The notes beneath the pieces were generated by a model. That model did no database searches, was not told where the DNA came from, and worked only from the letters and a program-made list of their open reading frames with translations. Position numbers and translations under genes: made by a program. Shown here piece by piece: positions 42,956 to 50,635 of a stretch of DNA of 64,000 bases. The stretch's first letter is position 1. Each line of letters begins with the position of its first letter. Source of the DNA: Rhodoferax sp. (lineage in GTDB: Bacteria > Pseudomonadota > Gammaproteobacteria > Burkholderiales > Burkholderiaceae_C); NCBI RefSeq assembly GCF_030697375.1, contig NZ_JAUYQD010000013.1, positions 1 through 64,000 on the forward strand. Reading direction: 5' to 3'.

Positions 42956-43426
42956 TTAGGTTTTTTCCGAAAACATGGCGTCGCAGCGCTTTTGCATTTC
43001 TTCGAAGCCCACATCCTCGACGTGCGTCATGATGTGCCATTTGTGCCCAAAGGGGTCCAGCAGGGTGCCTGAGCGGTCGCCAAAAAACTGGTCTTTCACC
43101 GCTTCAATCACGGTGGCTCCGGCATCCAGTGCACGCTGGTAGGTGGCATCCACATCGGGCACATACAGCGCGATGCCCACGGGGGTTCCGCCCAGGGTGC
43201 GCGGGCTTTTGTTGCCCCAGTCGGGCATCTCTTGCGCCAGCATGAGCTTGGCGTCTCCGATCTGCAATTCGGCATGCCCCACGGTGCCGCCCGGCATGGT
43301 GATGCGCCCGATCACCTGGGCCCCAAAAACCTGCTGGTAAAACCGGATGGCGGCATCGGCATCTGTGACGCTGAGGTAGGGGGTGATAGCGTGGAAGCCT
43401 TGCGGGATAGGGGGAACGGTGTGCAT
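42956..43426 (-). CDS. VOC-family (PhnB/glyoxalase-like) protein
   Basis: A 156-residue vicinal-oxygen-chelate protein. Central motifs are AITPYLSVTDADAAIRFYQQVFGA, AELQIGDAKLMLA and GTLLDPFGHKWHIMTH. It differs from its neighbour in sequence and is probably a second paralogue. Substrate is not evident. The two genes are 14 bp apart on the minus strand. Confidence 0.85.
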   Translation of the reverse strand: MHTVPPIPQGFHAITPYLSVTDADAAIRFYQQVFGAQVIGRITMPGGTVGHAELQIGDAKLMLAQEMPDWGNKSPRTLGGTPVGIALYVPDVDATYQRALDAGATVIEAVKDQFFGDRSGTLLDPFGHKWHIMTHVEDVGFEEMQKRCDAMFSEKT

Positions 43427-43547
43427 GGTGTTGCTCCTTGGCGGTTGAAAATGCAGTGCCTATGGGTTTGGATTGTGGGCACCGCCAGCGACAATACCAA
43501 AGGCAAATGTCAATTGCCCAGCCCACCGACAAGCCACGGCCGGCGTG

Positions 43548-45011
43548 TCAACCATTGCCCGTGACGCCGCGCACCACGGCGGCCAGCGTTTGCACCAGCG
43601 GCCCCATCGCCGCCACGGGCACCTGGGCATAACCCAGCAAAAAGCCGCGCCAGGGCTGCACACGCGCGCCCACCGCATGCAGGCTGAGCGCCGGCGCCAT
43701 GATGCCCAAGCCCAGCAACTGCGTGCTGAGCTGCACATCGTCGGTGCGCCCGTCGCGCAGCCGCAGGGCCAGGTGCATGCCGGCGGAGCCGCCGTACACG
43801 TCGGCCACATCGCCCAGATGCTGCTCCAGCGCCGCTACCAGCGCGTCGCGGCGCTGCCGGTAGAGGCGGCGCATGCGCCGCAGATGCAGGCTGAAATGGC
43901 CTCTTTGCATGAACTCTGCCAATGCCAACTGGTCGGCGGTGCGCCCCCGCGGCGCCGAGCGCGCCAGCATGGCTTCCAGCGGTGCCACCAGTGCGGCAGG
44001 CACCACGATGAAGCCGATGCGCAAGGCCGGAAACATGGTCTTGCTGAAGGTGCCCAGGTACAGCACCGGCGCATCGGGCGCCAGTCCCTGCATACACGCC
44101 AGGGGCGGCCCCTCGTGGCGGAACTCGCTGTCGTAGTCGTCTTCGATGATCAGCGCCGCCGCGTTGCGGGCCTGCGCAATCAGGGCCATGCGCCGCTCCA
44201 GGCTGAGCACGCTGCCCACCGGGTACTGGTGGGAGGGCGTCACATAAATCAGCTTGGGGCGGTGGCGCAGCCAGTCGCTGGCTACTGGTGCCAGGCCTTC
44301 GGCGTCAACCACAATGCCGACCGGCTTGAGCTGCGCGGCGCGAAATGCCGCCAGTGCGCCCTGGTAGCCGGGGTTTTCCATCCAGACCTTGTCACCGGGG
44401 TCGGCAAAGGCGCGCGCGCACAGGTCCAGGCTGCTTTGGGTTCCGTCGGTGATGAAGACCTGCCCACTCTCCACCAGGGCGCCACGCGCCACCCGCAGGT
44501 GGTCCGCAATGGCGGCGCGCAGGGGCAACGCGCCCGCCGGGTCGGCGTAGTTGAGTTGCGCCGGTTGGAGCGAGCGCCAGGCACGGTCCAGCAAACGGCG
44601 CCACAGCGTCACCGGAAAATCCCCCAGCGCAGGCACACCGGGCGCAAACGCCACCGACATTTCCGAGCCCGGCAAGGCCGGCAGGCCCTGCGTGCGTTTG
44701 GACAAACCGGTGCGCAGGGGGGCCGCCGCCCGGCTTGGCGGCGCCACGGCGCCCAGGGCGGCCACCACCGTGCCGCGCCGGTCCGGGAGGACGAAGCCCT
44801 CGGTCGCCAACTGGTCGTAGGCGTACAGCACGGTGTTGCGCGACACCCCCAGTTCCAGCGCCAGGGTGCGGCTGGCCGGCAAGCGGGTGCCGCGGGCCAG
44901 GGTGGCGTTGCGGATGGCGCCGCGCAGGCAGGCATGCAACTGGCGCTGGCGCGACCAGGCGGCGTGCGCCGGCAGCGCGGTGAAGGTGTTGAACAAGAGC
45001 AGGTAGTCCAT
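43548..45011 (-). CDS. MocR-type PLP-dependent transcriptional regulator
   Basis: A 487-residue fusion of an N-terminal GntR winged HTH (about 10-75, LRGAIRNATLARGTRLPASR and following) with an aminotransferase class I-like domain (about 110-480), including the PLP-binding Lys region LYLGTFSKTMFPALRIGF. MocR-type proteins such as PdxR sense PLP and control pyridoxal phosphate genes. It is divergent from a pyridoxamine-phosphate-oxidase-like gene 102 bp away, which fits control of that neighbour. No pdxST genes are seen. Confidence 0.9.
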   Translation of the reverse strand: MDYLLLFNTFTALPAHAAWSRQRQLHACLRGAIRNATLARGTRLPASRTLALELGVSRNTVLYAYDQLATEGFVLPDRRGTVVAALGAVAPPSRAAAPLRTGLSKRTQGLPALPGSEMSVAFAPGVPALGDFPVTLWRRLLDRAWRSLQPAQLNYADPAGALPLRAAIADHLRVARGALVESGQVFITDGTQSSLDLCARAFADPGDKVWMENPGYQGALAAFRAAQLKPVGIVVDAEGLAPVASDWLRHRPKLIYVTPSHQYPVGSVLSLERRMALIAQARNAAALIIEDDYDSEFRHEGPPLACMQGLAPDAPVLYLGTFSKTMFPALRIGFIVVPAALVAPLEAMLARSAPRGRTADQLALAEFMQRGHFSLHLRRMRRLYRQRRDALVAALEQHLGDVADVYGGSAGMHLALRLRDGRTDDVQLSTQLLGLGIMAPALSLHAVGARVQPWRGFLLGYAQVPVAAMGPLVQTLAAVVRGVTGNG

Positions 45012-45113
45012 TGTTATGGTTCTAAAAAATAGTGCATCTGTGGACCTTATTTTGGGGCCATATTTCTTCTACATTCTGCTCCTTCTTACTTGCAACCCCT
45101 GAACAGGAACACC
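45012..45113. promoter_or_regulatory. Divergent promoter region between the MocR gene and the flavin protein
   Basis: A 102-bp AT-richer gap. Repeated TGG-containing motifs (tggttcta near 45017, tggacctta near 45041, ggggccata near 45055) on one strand are candidate direct repeats for MocR binding, but their similarity is modest. The region must hold both promoters. Confidence 0.35.
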
Positions 45114-45761
45114 GTGGAAACTTCCGCATCCCCAGCCCCTTCCGACCGTACCCAAGTGCGGCGCATTGCCGAAAACGCCCGTTACGACCGCGCCACCCTG
45201 CACGCCATCATCGACGCGGCCTACCTGTGCCATATCGCGTTTGCCGACGACAAGGGAACCCACTGCATCCCCACCGCCTGCTGGCGCGAAGGCGAGCACC
45301 TCTACATCCACGGCTCCAACGGCGGGCGCCTGCTCAAGCTGCTGCAAAAGGGCACGCAGGTGTGCGTCACCATCACCCACCTGGACGGGCTGGTGCTGGC
45401 GCGCTCCGCGTTCAACCACTCGATGAACTACCGCTCGGCCATGGTGTACGGCGTGTTCGAACGGGTGCTGGACAAACACGCCTCGCTGGCGGCGTTCATG
45501 GACAAGATTGCCCTGGGCCGACAGGCTGAAATCCGCGCTGGCAACGACAAGGAATTTGCCGCCACCACCGTCATGCGTATCGGCTTGGAAGAGGCCGCCT
45601 GCAAGGTCCGCAGCGGTGGGCCGGTGGACGATGCCGAAGACATGCACATTGCAGCCTGGGCCGGGGTCTTGCCGTTTACGGTGCAAGCGGCACCACCCGT
45701 GGTGGACCCACTGTGCACCACGGCCGCGCCCGACTATGTGCGGCAATGGGGTGGAAGCTAG
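45114..45761 (+). CDS. Pyridoxamine 5'-phosphate oxidase family flavin protein
   Basis: A 215-residue protein with the split-barrel flavin fold. Conserved parts are RRIAENARYDRATLHAIIDAA, HCIPTACWREGEHLYIHGSNGGR and VCVTITHLDGLVLARSAFNHSMNY RS. Start at GTG 45114 is chosen because an AGGAA site stands 5 bp upstream. Such proteins bind FMN and may act on pyridoxal derivatives or other substrates. Divergent transcription from a PLP-sensing MocR regulator points to vitamin B6 salvage. Confidence 0.83.
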   Translation: METSASPAPSDRTQVRRIAENARYDRATLHAIIDAAYLCHIAFADDKGTHCIPTACWREGEHLYIHGSNGGRLLKLLQKGTQVCVTITHLDGLVLARSAFNHSMNYRSAMVYGVFERVLDKHASLAAFMDKIALGRQAEIRAGNDKEFAATTVMRIGLEEAACKVRSGGPVDDAEDMHIAAWAGVLPFTVQAAPPVVDPLCTTAAPDYVRQWGGS

Positions 45762-45802
45762 CCCCCACGCTTGCCACTGCGCGTGCTGCGCTGCCCGGCG
45801 GT
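45760..45802. repeat. C-rich intergenic element, copy 2 (shortened)
   Basis: tagcccccacgcttgccact followed by gcgcgtgctgcgctgcccgg matches the start of the element at 33415-33510 but lacks its middle palindrome. It overlaps the stop of the flavin-protein gene, whose TAG lies in its first bases. Confidence 0.55.
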
Positions 45803-45830
45803 GGAACTAGCCCGCTTCATAATCGGCCCT

Positions 45831-46697
45831 ATGAAGCCAGCACCCACCCACCACTCCCGAGTCTTCGGCTCGCCGTGGGAGGGGGTGTACGGCACACACA
45901 TCGAGAGTGCGCGCCACTTTGGCAAACACTGGCACGCGGTTTACGGGCTGGGGCTGGTGGAACATGGCGCCCAAAGTTCGGCCAGCGGACGCGGCACGGT
46001 GGAGGCCTACGCCGGTGACCTGATCACCACCAACCCGGGCGAGGTGCATGACGGCCAGCCGCTGGGCGGCCCCTCGCGGCGCTGGCGCATGGTGTACCTG
46101 GACCCCGGCGTGGTGGCGTCCATGGTGGGAGACCCCACCTCCACCGGCCTGCAGGCACTGGAGCTCACCCGGCCCGTGATTCAGGACGCCCGGCTTGCGC
46201 AAGTGCTCTTGCGCCTGTTGGACCAGTTGGAACGCCGGGATGCCGGGCTCGCCTGGAGCAGCGCCGAAGCGCTGGCGTGTGAAGAGTTGCTGGTCCACAC
46301 CTGCGCCTTGCTGCTGGAGGGCCATGCCGGCGCTCCACGTAGCCATGGTGTGGACGCCAATGTCCAACAGGTGCGGGACCGCTTGGCCGATGCGCCGCTG
46401 GAGCCGCCCACGCTCACCCAAATGGCCCTGATGGCCGGCGTCAGCAAGTACCAATTGCTGCGGCGGTTCGAAAAGTGTTACGGCGTCACGCCCTACGCAT
46501 GGCTGCTACAGCACCGCGCCGAGCGGGCGAGCGGCCTTATCCGCCGGGGGGAGAGTCTGGCGCTGGCGGCCGCGTCCTGCGGGTTTGCGGACCAGAGCCA
46601 CATGACCCGCACCTTTGCCCGCCAGTTCGGTTACAGCCCTGGCGCACTGAGAAAAGCCGCAGTGCCACGCGTCCATAGCGATAGCCGCCTGCAATAG
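45831..46697 (+). CDS. AraC-family transcriptional regulator
   Basis: A 288-residue AraC regulator. An N-terminal cupin-like sensor (about 10-150: HFGKHWHAVYGLGLVEHG, NPGEVHDGQP) is followed by two HTH motifs in the last 100 residues (MALMAGVSKYQLLRRFEKCYG and AAASCGFADQSHMTRTFARQ). Start at MKPAPTHHS (45831) after a short leader. It precedes a DMT transporter by 63 bp on the same strand, which it probably regulates. Confidence 0.88.
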   Translation: MKPAPTHHSRVFGSPWEGVYGTHIESARHFGKHWHAVYGLGLVEHGAQSSASGRGTVEAYAGDLITTNPGEVHDGQPLGGPSRRWRMVYLDPGVVASMVGDPTSTGLQALELTRPVIQDARLAQVLLRLLDQLERRDAGLAWSSAEALACEELLVHTCALLLEGHAGAPRSHGVDANVQQVRDRLADAPLEPPTLTQMALMAGVSKYQLLRRFEKCYGVTPYAWLLQHRAERASGLIRRGESLALAAASCGFADQSHMTRTFARQFGYSPGALRKAAVPRVHSDSRLQ

Positions 46698-46760
46698 CGT
46701 TCAAGACCCAGGCCCGCGAACCCCGGAAACTGGCCGCTGTTTCAACTTTCTGGGGTGTGT

Positions 46761-47672
46761 ATGTCGGAGTCTCTCAAAGGCCAGTGGCTGTGTAGCCTGG
46801 CCATGGTCCTTGTGGGCAGTACCGTGGTGGTCAGCAAAATCATCGGGCAGGACATCGAGCCTTTTCTGGCCACGGTACTGCGCCATGCTGCGGCGTTGCC
46901 GGTTTTTCTGTTCCTGATGGCCCGGACCGGCGCGCGGTTTCCACGCGTCAGCCGGCGCGATGCCGCACTGCTGCTGGTGCAGGCCGCTGCCGGCAGCGTG
47001 GGTTATTCGGTATTGCTGATCCAGGGCGTGAACCTGTCCAGTGCCGCCGACGCGGGCATTGTGGCGGGCACGCTGCCTGCCGCGTCCGCCCTGTTTGCCG
47101 CACTGTTGCTGGGCGAGCGTCCCGGTGCCAGGCTGGTGCTGTCGATTGGGCTGGCCACGGTGGGGGTGATGGCGGTGGCCATGGCGCCCGACGCCGGTGC
47201 CCAGGCCCCCACGCGGCTGCAGGGCATCGCCCTGGTGCTGGGCGCCATTGCTTGCGAGGCGGTTTTCATCCTGGCCAACAAGCGCTTGTCGCAGCCGGTG
47301 CCTGCGTTGGCACTGTCCACCTGCATGTGTGCGGGAGGCCTGCTGATGTCGGCCCTGCCCGCGTGGCTGGCCCTACAGGCATCGCCTTCGGTTTGGAGCA
47401 CGGCGGCGCTGGCCGGGGTGGCCTATTACGCCTGGGTGCCTACGGTGGGTGGTTTTCTGCTTTGGTACGCGGGCAGTGCCCAAACCAGCGGCGCCCGTGC
47501 CGCGCTGTCCACCGTGTGGTTGCCTGTGTCGGCGCTGCTGTTGTCGGCCCTCTTTTTGGGCGAGGCCATTTACGCCTGGCAATGGATGGGGCTGGGCTGT
47601 GTGCTCTTGGCCATGCTGCTGGCGGTGCCTGGCAGCGTCAAAGTCGCGCAGCCCCAAGCGTCGCTGCCGTGA
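46761..47672 (+). CDS. EamA/DMT-family transporter
   Basis: A 303-residue membrane protein with ten helices in two EamA repeats (about 10-140 and 155-295). These are drug/metabolite transporters, usually exporters of amino acids or metabolites. Start at ATG 46761. It follows the AraC regulator at 45831-46697 and overlaps the 3' end of the LysR gene by about 35 bp on the opposite strand. Confidence 0.87.
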   Translation: MSESLKGQWLCSLAMVLVGSTVVVSKIIGQDIEPFLATVLRHAAALPVFLFLMARTGARFPRVSRRDAALLLVQAAAGSVGYSVLLIQGVNLSSAADAGIVAGTLPAASALFAALLLGERPGARLVLSIGLATVGVMAVAMAPDAGAQAPTRLQGIALVLGAIACEAVFILANKRLSQPVPALALSTCMCAGGLLMSALPAWLALQASPSVWSTAALAGVAYYAWVPTVGGFLLWYAGSAQTSGARAALSTVWLPVSALLLSALFLGEAIYAWQWMGLGCVLLAMLLAVPGSVKVAQPQASLP

Positions 47673-48561
47673 GGGGCAAGGGGGCTTGGGTCGCTTGTGC
47701 CTGCAGCCAGGCGCAAAACAGGTCGAGTTTTTTGTTGCGCTGGCTGCTGCGTTTGGCAACGTACTGGTAGCCGCTGTCACAAAAGCCCAGCGGTGCCAGC
47801 AGGCGGCCCGCCTGCACATCGTCGGCGACCAAATGCCAGGGCGCCACGCAAATACCCAAGCCCGCCACCGCCGCTTGCAGCGTGAAGTAGTAGTGCTCAA
47901 ACACCGGGCCGGTGGGCGCGGGGGCGGCGCACCCGTGCGCCTGGGCCCACATCGCCCAGGCGTTGAGCCGGGTTTTGGATTGCAGCAGGGTCTGGCCCGC
48001 CAGATCGTCCGGTGTGCGCAACCCCGTGCGGGCCGCCAGCTCAGGGGTCAGCACGGGGCCCAGACGTTCGGGGAACAGCGGCAAAGTGGTGGTCGCCGGG
48101 GGCTGGGTCGGCGTGGACGCTTCCACCGTGATGGCCAGGTCGCAGCGCTCGCGTTCCAGGTCGCCCAGGTGCCCCGCGGTCTGCAGCCGGATTTCAATGC
48201 CTGGGTAGCGGGCATGGAAGTCAAACAGCCGGGGAATCAGCCACTTGACGGTGAAGGTGCTGAAGCAGGACACGTCCAGCGTGCCGCTGTCGGTATCGCG
48301 CACGGTGCGCACTGCGGCCTCGATGCTGTCCAGCGCGGCCGTCAGCGCCGGCAGCAGGGTGCGCGCCGCCGGGGTAAGCAGGGGTTTGTTTTTGGACCCT
48401 TCAAACAAACGCAGACCCAGGTGGGCTTCCAACTGCTGCACTTGGCGGCTGATGGCGCCGGGGGTAACCGCCAGCTCGTCGGCGGCGGCCGTCATCCGGC
48501 CCAGGCGGGCGGCCGCCTCAAAGGCGCGCAGGGCATTCAGGGGAGGGAGGCGGCGTTGCAT
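47638..48561 (-). CDS. LysR-family regulator (GcvA-like)
   Basis: A 307-residue LysR regulator with the GcvA/AmpR-type HTH (LPPLNALRAFEAAARLGRMTAAADEL) and effector-binding domain (about 90-300). It diverges from a tautomerase gene, with a gap of 103 bp, and is thus the likely regulator of that gene. The 3' end overlaps the convergent DMT transporter by about 35 bp. Confidence 0.87.
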   Translation of the reverse strand: MQRRLPPLNALRAFEAAARLGRMTAAADELAVTPGAISRQVQQLEAHLGLRLFEGSKNKPLLTPAARTLLPALTAALDSIEAAVRTVRDTDSGTLDVSCFSTFTVKWLIPRLFDFHARYPGIEIRLQTAGHLGDLERERCDLAITVEASTPTQPPATTTLPLFPERLGPVLTPELAARTGLRTPDDLAGQTLLQSKTRLNAWAMWAQAHGCAAPAPTGPVFEHYYFTLQAAVAGLGICVAPWHLVADDVQAGRLLAPLGFCDSGYQYVAKRSSQRNKKLDLFCAWLQAQATQAPLPLTAATLGAARL

Positions 48562-48664
48562 TATTTGAGTTTATGTCATATAGGTGAATCAAAAAACTCG
48601 CTTTTCTTCCGAATGAATGCGCATAAAAATCGGCATCTTCATTTTTATATTGAGAAAAAATCAC

Positions 48665-49084
48665 ATGCCATTTATTCGCACCCATCTACCCCAAGACACC
48701 AGTCCCGCGCAGCAGCAGGGTATGGTGGAAGGCATCCACCAGGCCCTGGTGGACAGCATCGGCATGCCGGAAGACGAGTTGTTCAACATGGTGGCGCCCT
48801 ACGCGCCGGGCCAGTTCTGGTGCAGCCGCACGTTCAACGGTGTGGCGCGCTCCGAGCGCGTGGTGGTGGTCGAAATCACCCTGCGCCGTGGCCGCAGCGA
48901 CGCCATGAAACGAGCCCTGTACGCGGCCATCGCCCGCAACCTGGAGCAACGCGCCGCCGTGGCGCCGCAGGATGTGTTCATCTTCATGCACGAGAACGAC
49001 TATTCGGACTGGTCGGTGGGCGAAGGCATTTTTGCCATGGCGCTGGTGCAGCAGCCAGGTTCGGCGGGGCGGGCTACCACCTAA
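48665..49084 (+). CDS. Tautomerase-family protein
   Basis: A 139-residue protein starting M-P-F-I-R-T-H, so processing of Met leaves the catalytic Pro1 typical of the tautomerase superfamily. Further conserved features are GMVEGIHQALVDSIGMPEDE and the VVVEITLRRGRS strand. It is longer than 4-oxalocrotonate tautomerase monomers and likely belongs to the MSAD-like class. Substrate unknown. Start at 48665 is preferred because it makes Pro the second residue. The regulator at 47638-48561 is divergent. Confidence 0.87.
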   Translation: MPFIRTHLPQDTSPAQQQGMVEGIHQALVDSIGMPEDELFNMVAPYAPGQFWCSRTFNGVARSERVVVVEITLRRGRSDAMKRALYAAIARNLEQRAAVAPQDVFIFMHENDYSDWSVGEGIFAMALVQQPGSAGRATT

Positions 49085-49091
49085 CCCGCAG

Positions 49092-49994
49092 CTAGCTCTT
49101 TTCGCTGTACTGCTTAGCCATCTCCAGCAACCATTTCTCAAACGCCATCAAGGGCGGCGAGCACTGTTTGCGTTCGGGATACACCAGGTAGTAGCCCCTG
49201 TCGTTGCGCAGCGGCAGATTGCAGGGAATCACCAGCTCACCGCGCTCAAGTTCGCTCAGCACGAAGAAGCGTGGCACCAGTGCAATGCCCAGGCCGGCGC
49301 GGGCCGCTTCGACCAGCATGGAGAAAGTTTCGTAGCGCTGGCCTTTCATGCAATTGGCCTCATGCACGCCGGCTTGCACCAGCCACTGGCGCCAGGCGTC
49401 GGGTCGGGCCGATTGCTGCAGCAGCGTGAATTTTTCCAACTGATCGGGTTTCAGGCTGGCTTTGCCGTGCATCAGACTCGGGTTGCAAACCGGCGTGATT
49501 TCTTCACCAAACAGGTGGTTCGCGATGGCCCCCGGCCACACCGAACTGCCGAAATGGATCGCCGCGTCGAAGGGCGTGTCGGTGAACATGAAGGGCTCGG
49601 CACGCGTCGTCAGGTTCAGCGTGATGCGTTTGTTGCGGGCATAAAAATCCGGCAAACGCGGAATCAACCAGCGGGTTGCGAAGGTGGGGATCACGGCCAA
49701 TTCGAGTATCCCGCCGGCCCCTTGGTGGGCCATCGTCGCCAGCGTATCGCGCTCTATCTTTTCCAACGATTCGCGCACATTGCGCGCATAGGTGTGGCCC
49801 ACGTCGGTGAGGCTGATACGTTTCTTGACGCGGTTGAAAAGCGCCACGCCGAGGTAGTCTTCCAGCGCAGCAATTTGCCGGCCAATCGCGCTTTGGGTGC
49901 GCGCCAATTCGTCGGCGCTGCGGGTGAAACTCAGGTGCCGCGCCGCCGCTTCGAACGCGGTCAAGGCCTCAATGCTCGGAATTTTTCGTCTCAT
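49092..49994 (-). CDS. LysR-family regulator (GcvA-like), candidate controller of the methylaspartate operon
   Basis: A 300-residue LysR regulator starting MRRKIPSIEALTAFEAAARH with an HTH of the GcvA/AmpR type. It is divergent from the glmS operon, with a gap of 218 bp that contains a TTGT-ggg-ACAA palindrome fitting the LysR T-N11-A rule. It is therefore the likely regulator of glutamate mutase genes. Its inducer could be glutamate, methylaspartate or mesaconate, which is inferred. Confidence 0.87.
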   Translation of the reverse strand: MRRKIPSIEALTAFEAAARHLSFTRSADELARTQSAIGRQIAALEDYLGVALFNRVKKRISLTDVGHTYARNVRESLEKIERDTLATMAHQGAGGILELAVIPTFATRWLIPRLPDFYARNKRITLNLTTRAEPFMFTDTPFDAAIHFGSSVWPGAIANHLFGEEITPVCNPSLMHGKASLKPDQLEKFTLLQQSARPDAWRQWLVQAGVHEANCMKGQRYETFSMLVEAARAGLGIALVPRFFVLSELERGELVIPCNLPLRNDRGYYLVYPERKQCSPPLMAFEKWLLEMAKQYSEKS

Positions 49995-50084
49995 TGTTTC
50001 TCCGTTTTCCTGCGCACTGTAGCGCATGGAGAACATTCGTCAAACGCACAATGTTGCGATTTTTAATCGTTTGCGGGACTCGGA

Positions 50085-50095
50085 TTGTGGGACAA
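50085..50095. promoter_or_regulatory. Candidate LysR operator upstream of glmS
   Basis: TTGTGGGACAA is a perfect short palindrome (TTGT / ACAA around GGG) between the divergent LysR gene and glmS, fitting the usual LysR site form. A second possible dyad (caaacg 50041-50046 with cgtttg 50068-50073) lies nearby. No cobalamin riboswitch was recognised in this gap. Confidence 0.45.
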
Positions 50096-50212
50096 GAATA
50101 CGCCCAATGCATTGCACCAACTGGCGCTGAACCAACACATTCGATGGACGCGTCTGTCGCGATATGTGCGGTGCACGGCCTTCATTTCACATTCATTTTC
50201 ACAGGGGGTTAG

Positions 50213-50635
50213 ATGGACAAATTGACTGTAGTTCTTGGCGTCATCGGCGCAGACTGCCACGCTGTCGGGAACAAGATCATCGACCATGTGTTGAGCGAAC
50301 ATGGAATCAAAGTCGTGAACCTTGGCGTCATGGTGAGCCAGAATGAGTTCATTGACGCCGCCATCGAAACCGGGGCGGAGGCCATTCTTGTGTCGTCGAT
50401 TTATGGCCATGGCGAGATCGATTGTCTCGGCTTTCGCGGCCGCTGCATCGAACGTGGCCTGGGGCACATCGTGCTCTACGTCGGCGGCAATCTGGTGATC
50501 GGCAAACGCCCCTTTGAAGAAGTCGAAACGCTGTTCCTGGAAATGGGTTTTGACCGCGTCTTTTCGCCCAGCACCCATCTCAACGACGTGGTGCGTTACC
50601 TGAAACACGACACTGCGGTAGCGCTCGCTGCATGA
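50213..50635 (+). CDS. glmS: Methylaspartate (glutamate) mutase, cobalamin-binding subunit S
   Basis: A 140-residue Rossmann-like B12-binding subunit. The D-x-H-x-x-G motif is D14-C-H16-A-V-G19, so His16 can replace the lower axial ligand of adenosylcobalamin. Later LVSSIYGHGEIDC and VLYVGGNLVIGK are typical of the family. With subunit E it converts L-glutamate into (2S,3S)-3-methylaspartate by radical rearrangement. Its stop overlaps the next gene by 4 bp. Confidence 0.95.
   Translation: MDKLTVVLGVIGADCHAVGNKIIDHVLSEHGIKVVNLGVMVSQNEFIDAAIETGAEAILVSSIYGHGEIDCLGFRGRCIERGLGHIVLYVGGNLVIGKRPFEEVETLFLEMGFDRVFSPSTHLNDVVRYLKHDTAVALAA

Noticed and set aside
50161..50205. CreB-like tag upstream of glmS (two TTCAC motifs)
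   Set aside because: The TTCAC half-sites are separated by 7 bases rather than the required 6, so it does not fit the tag.
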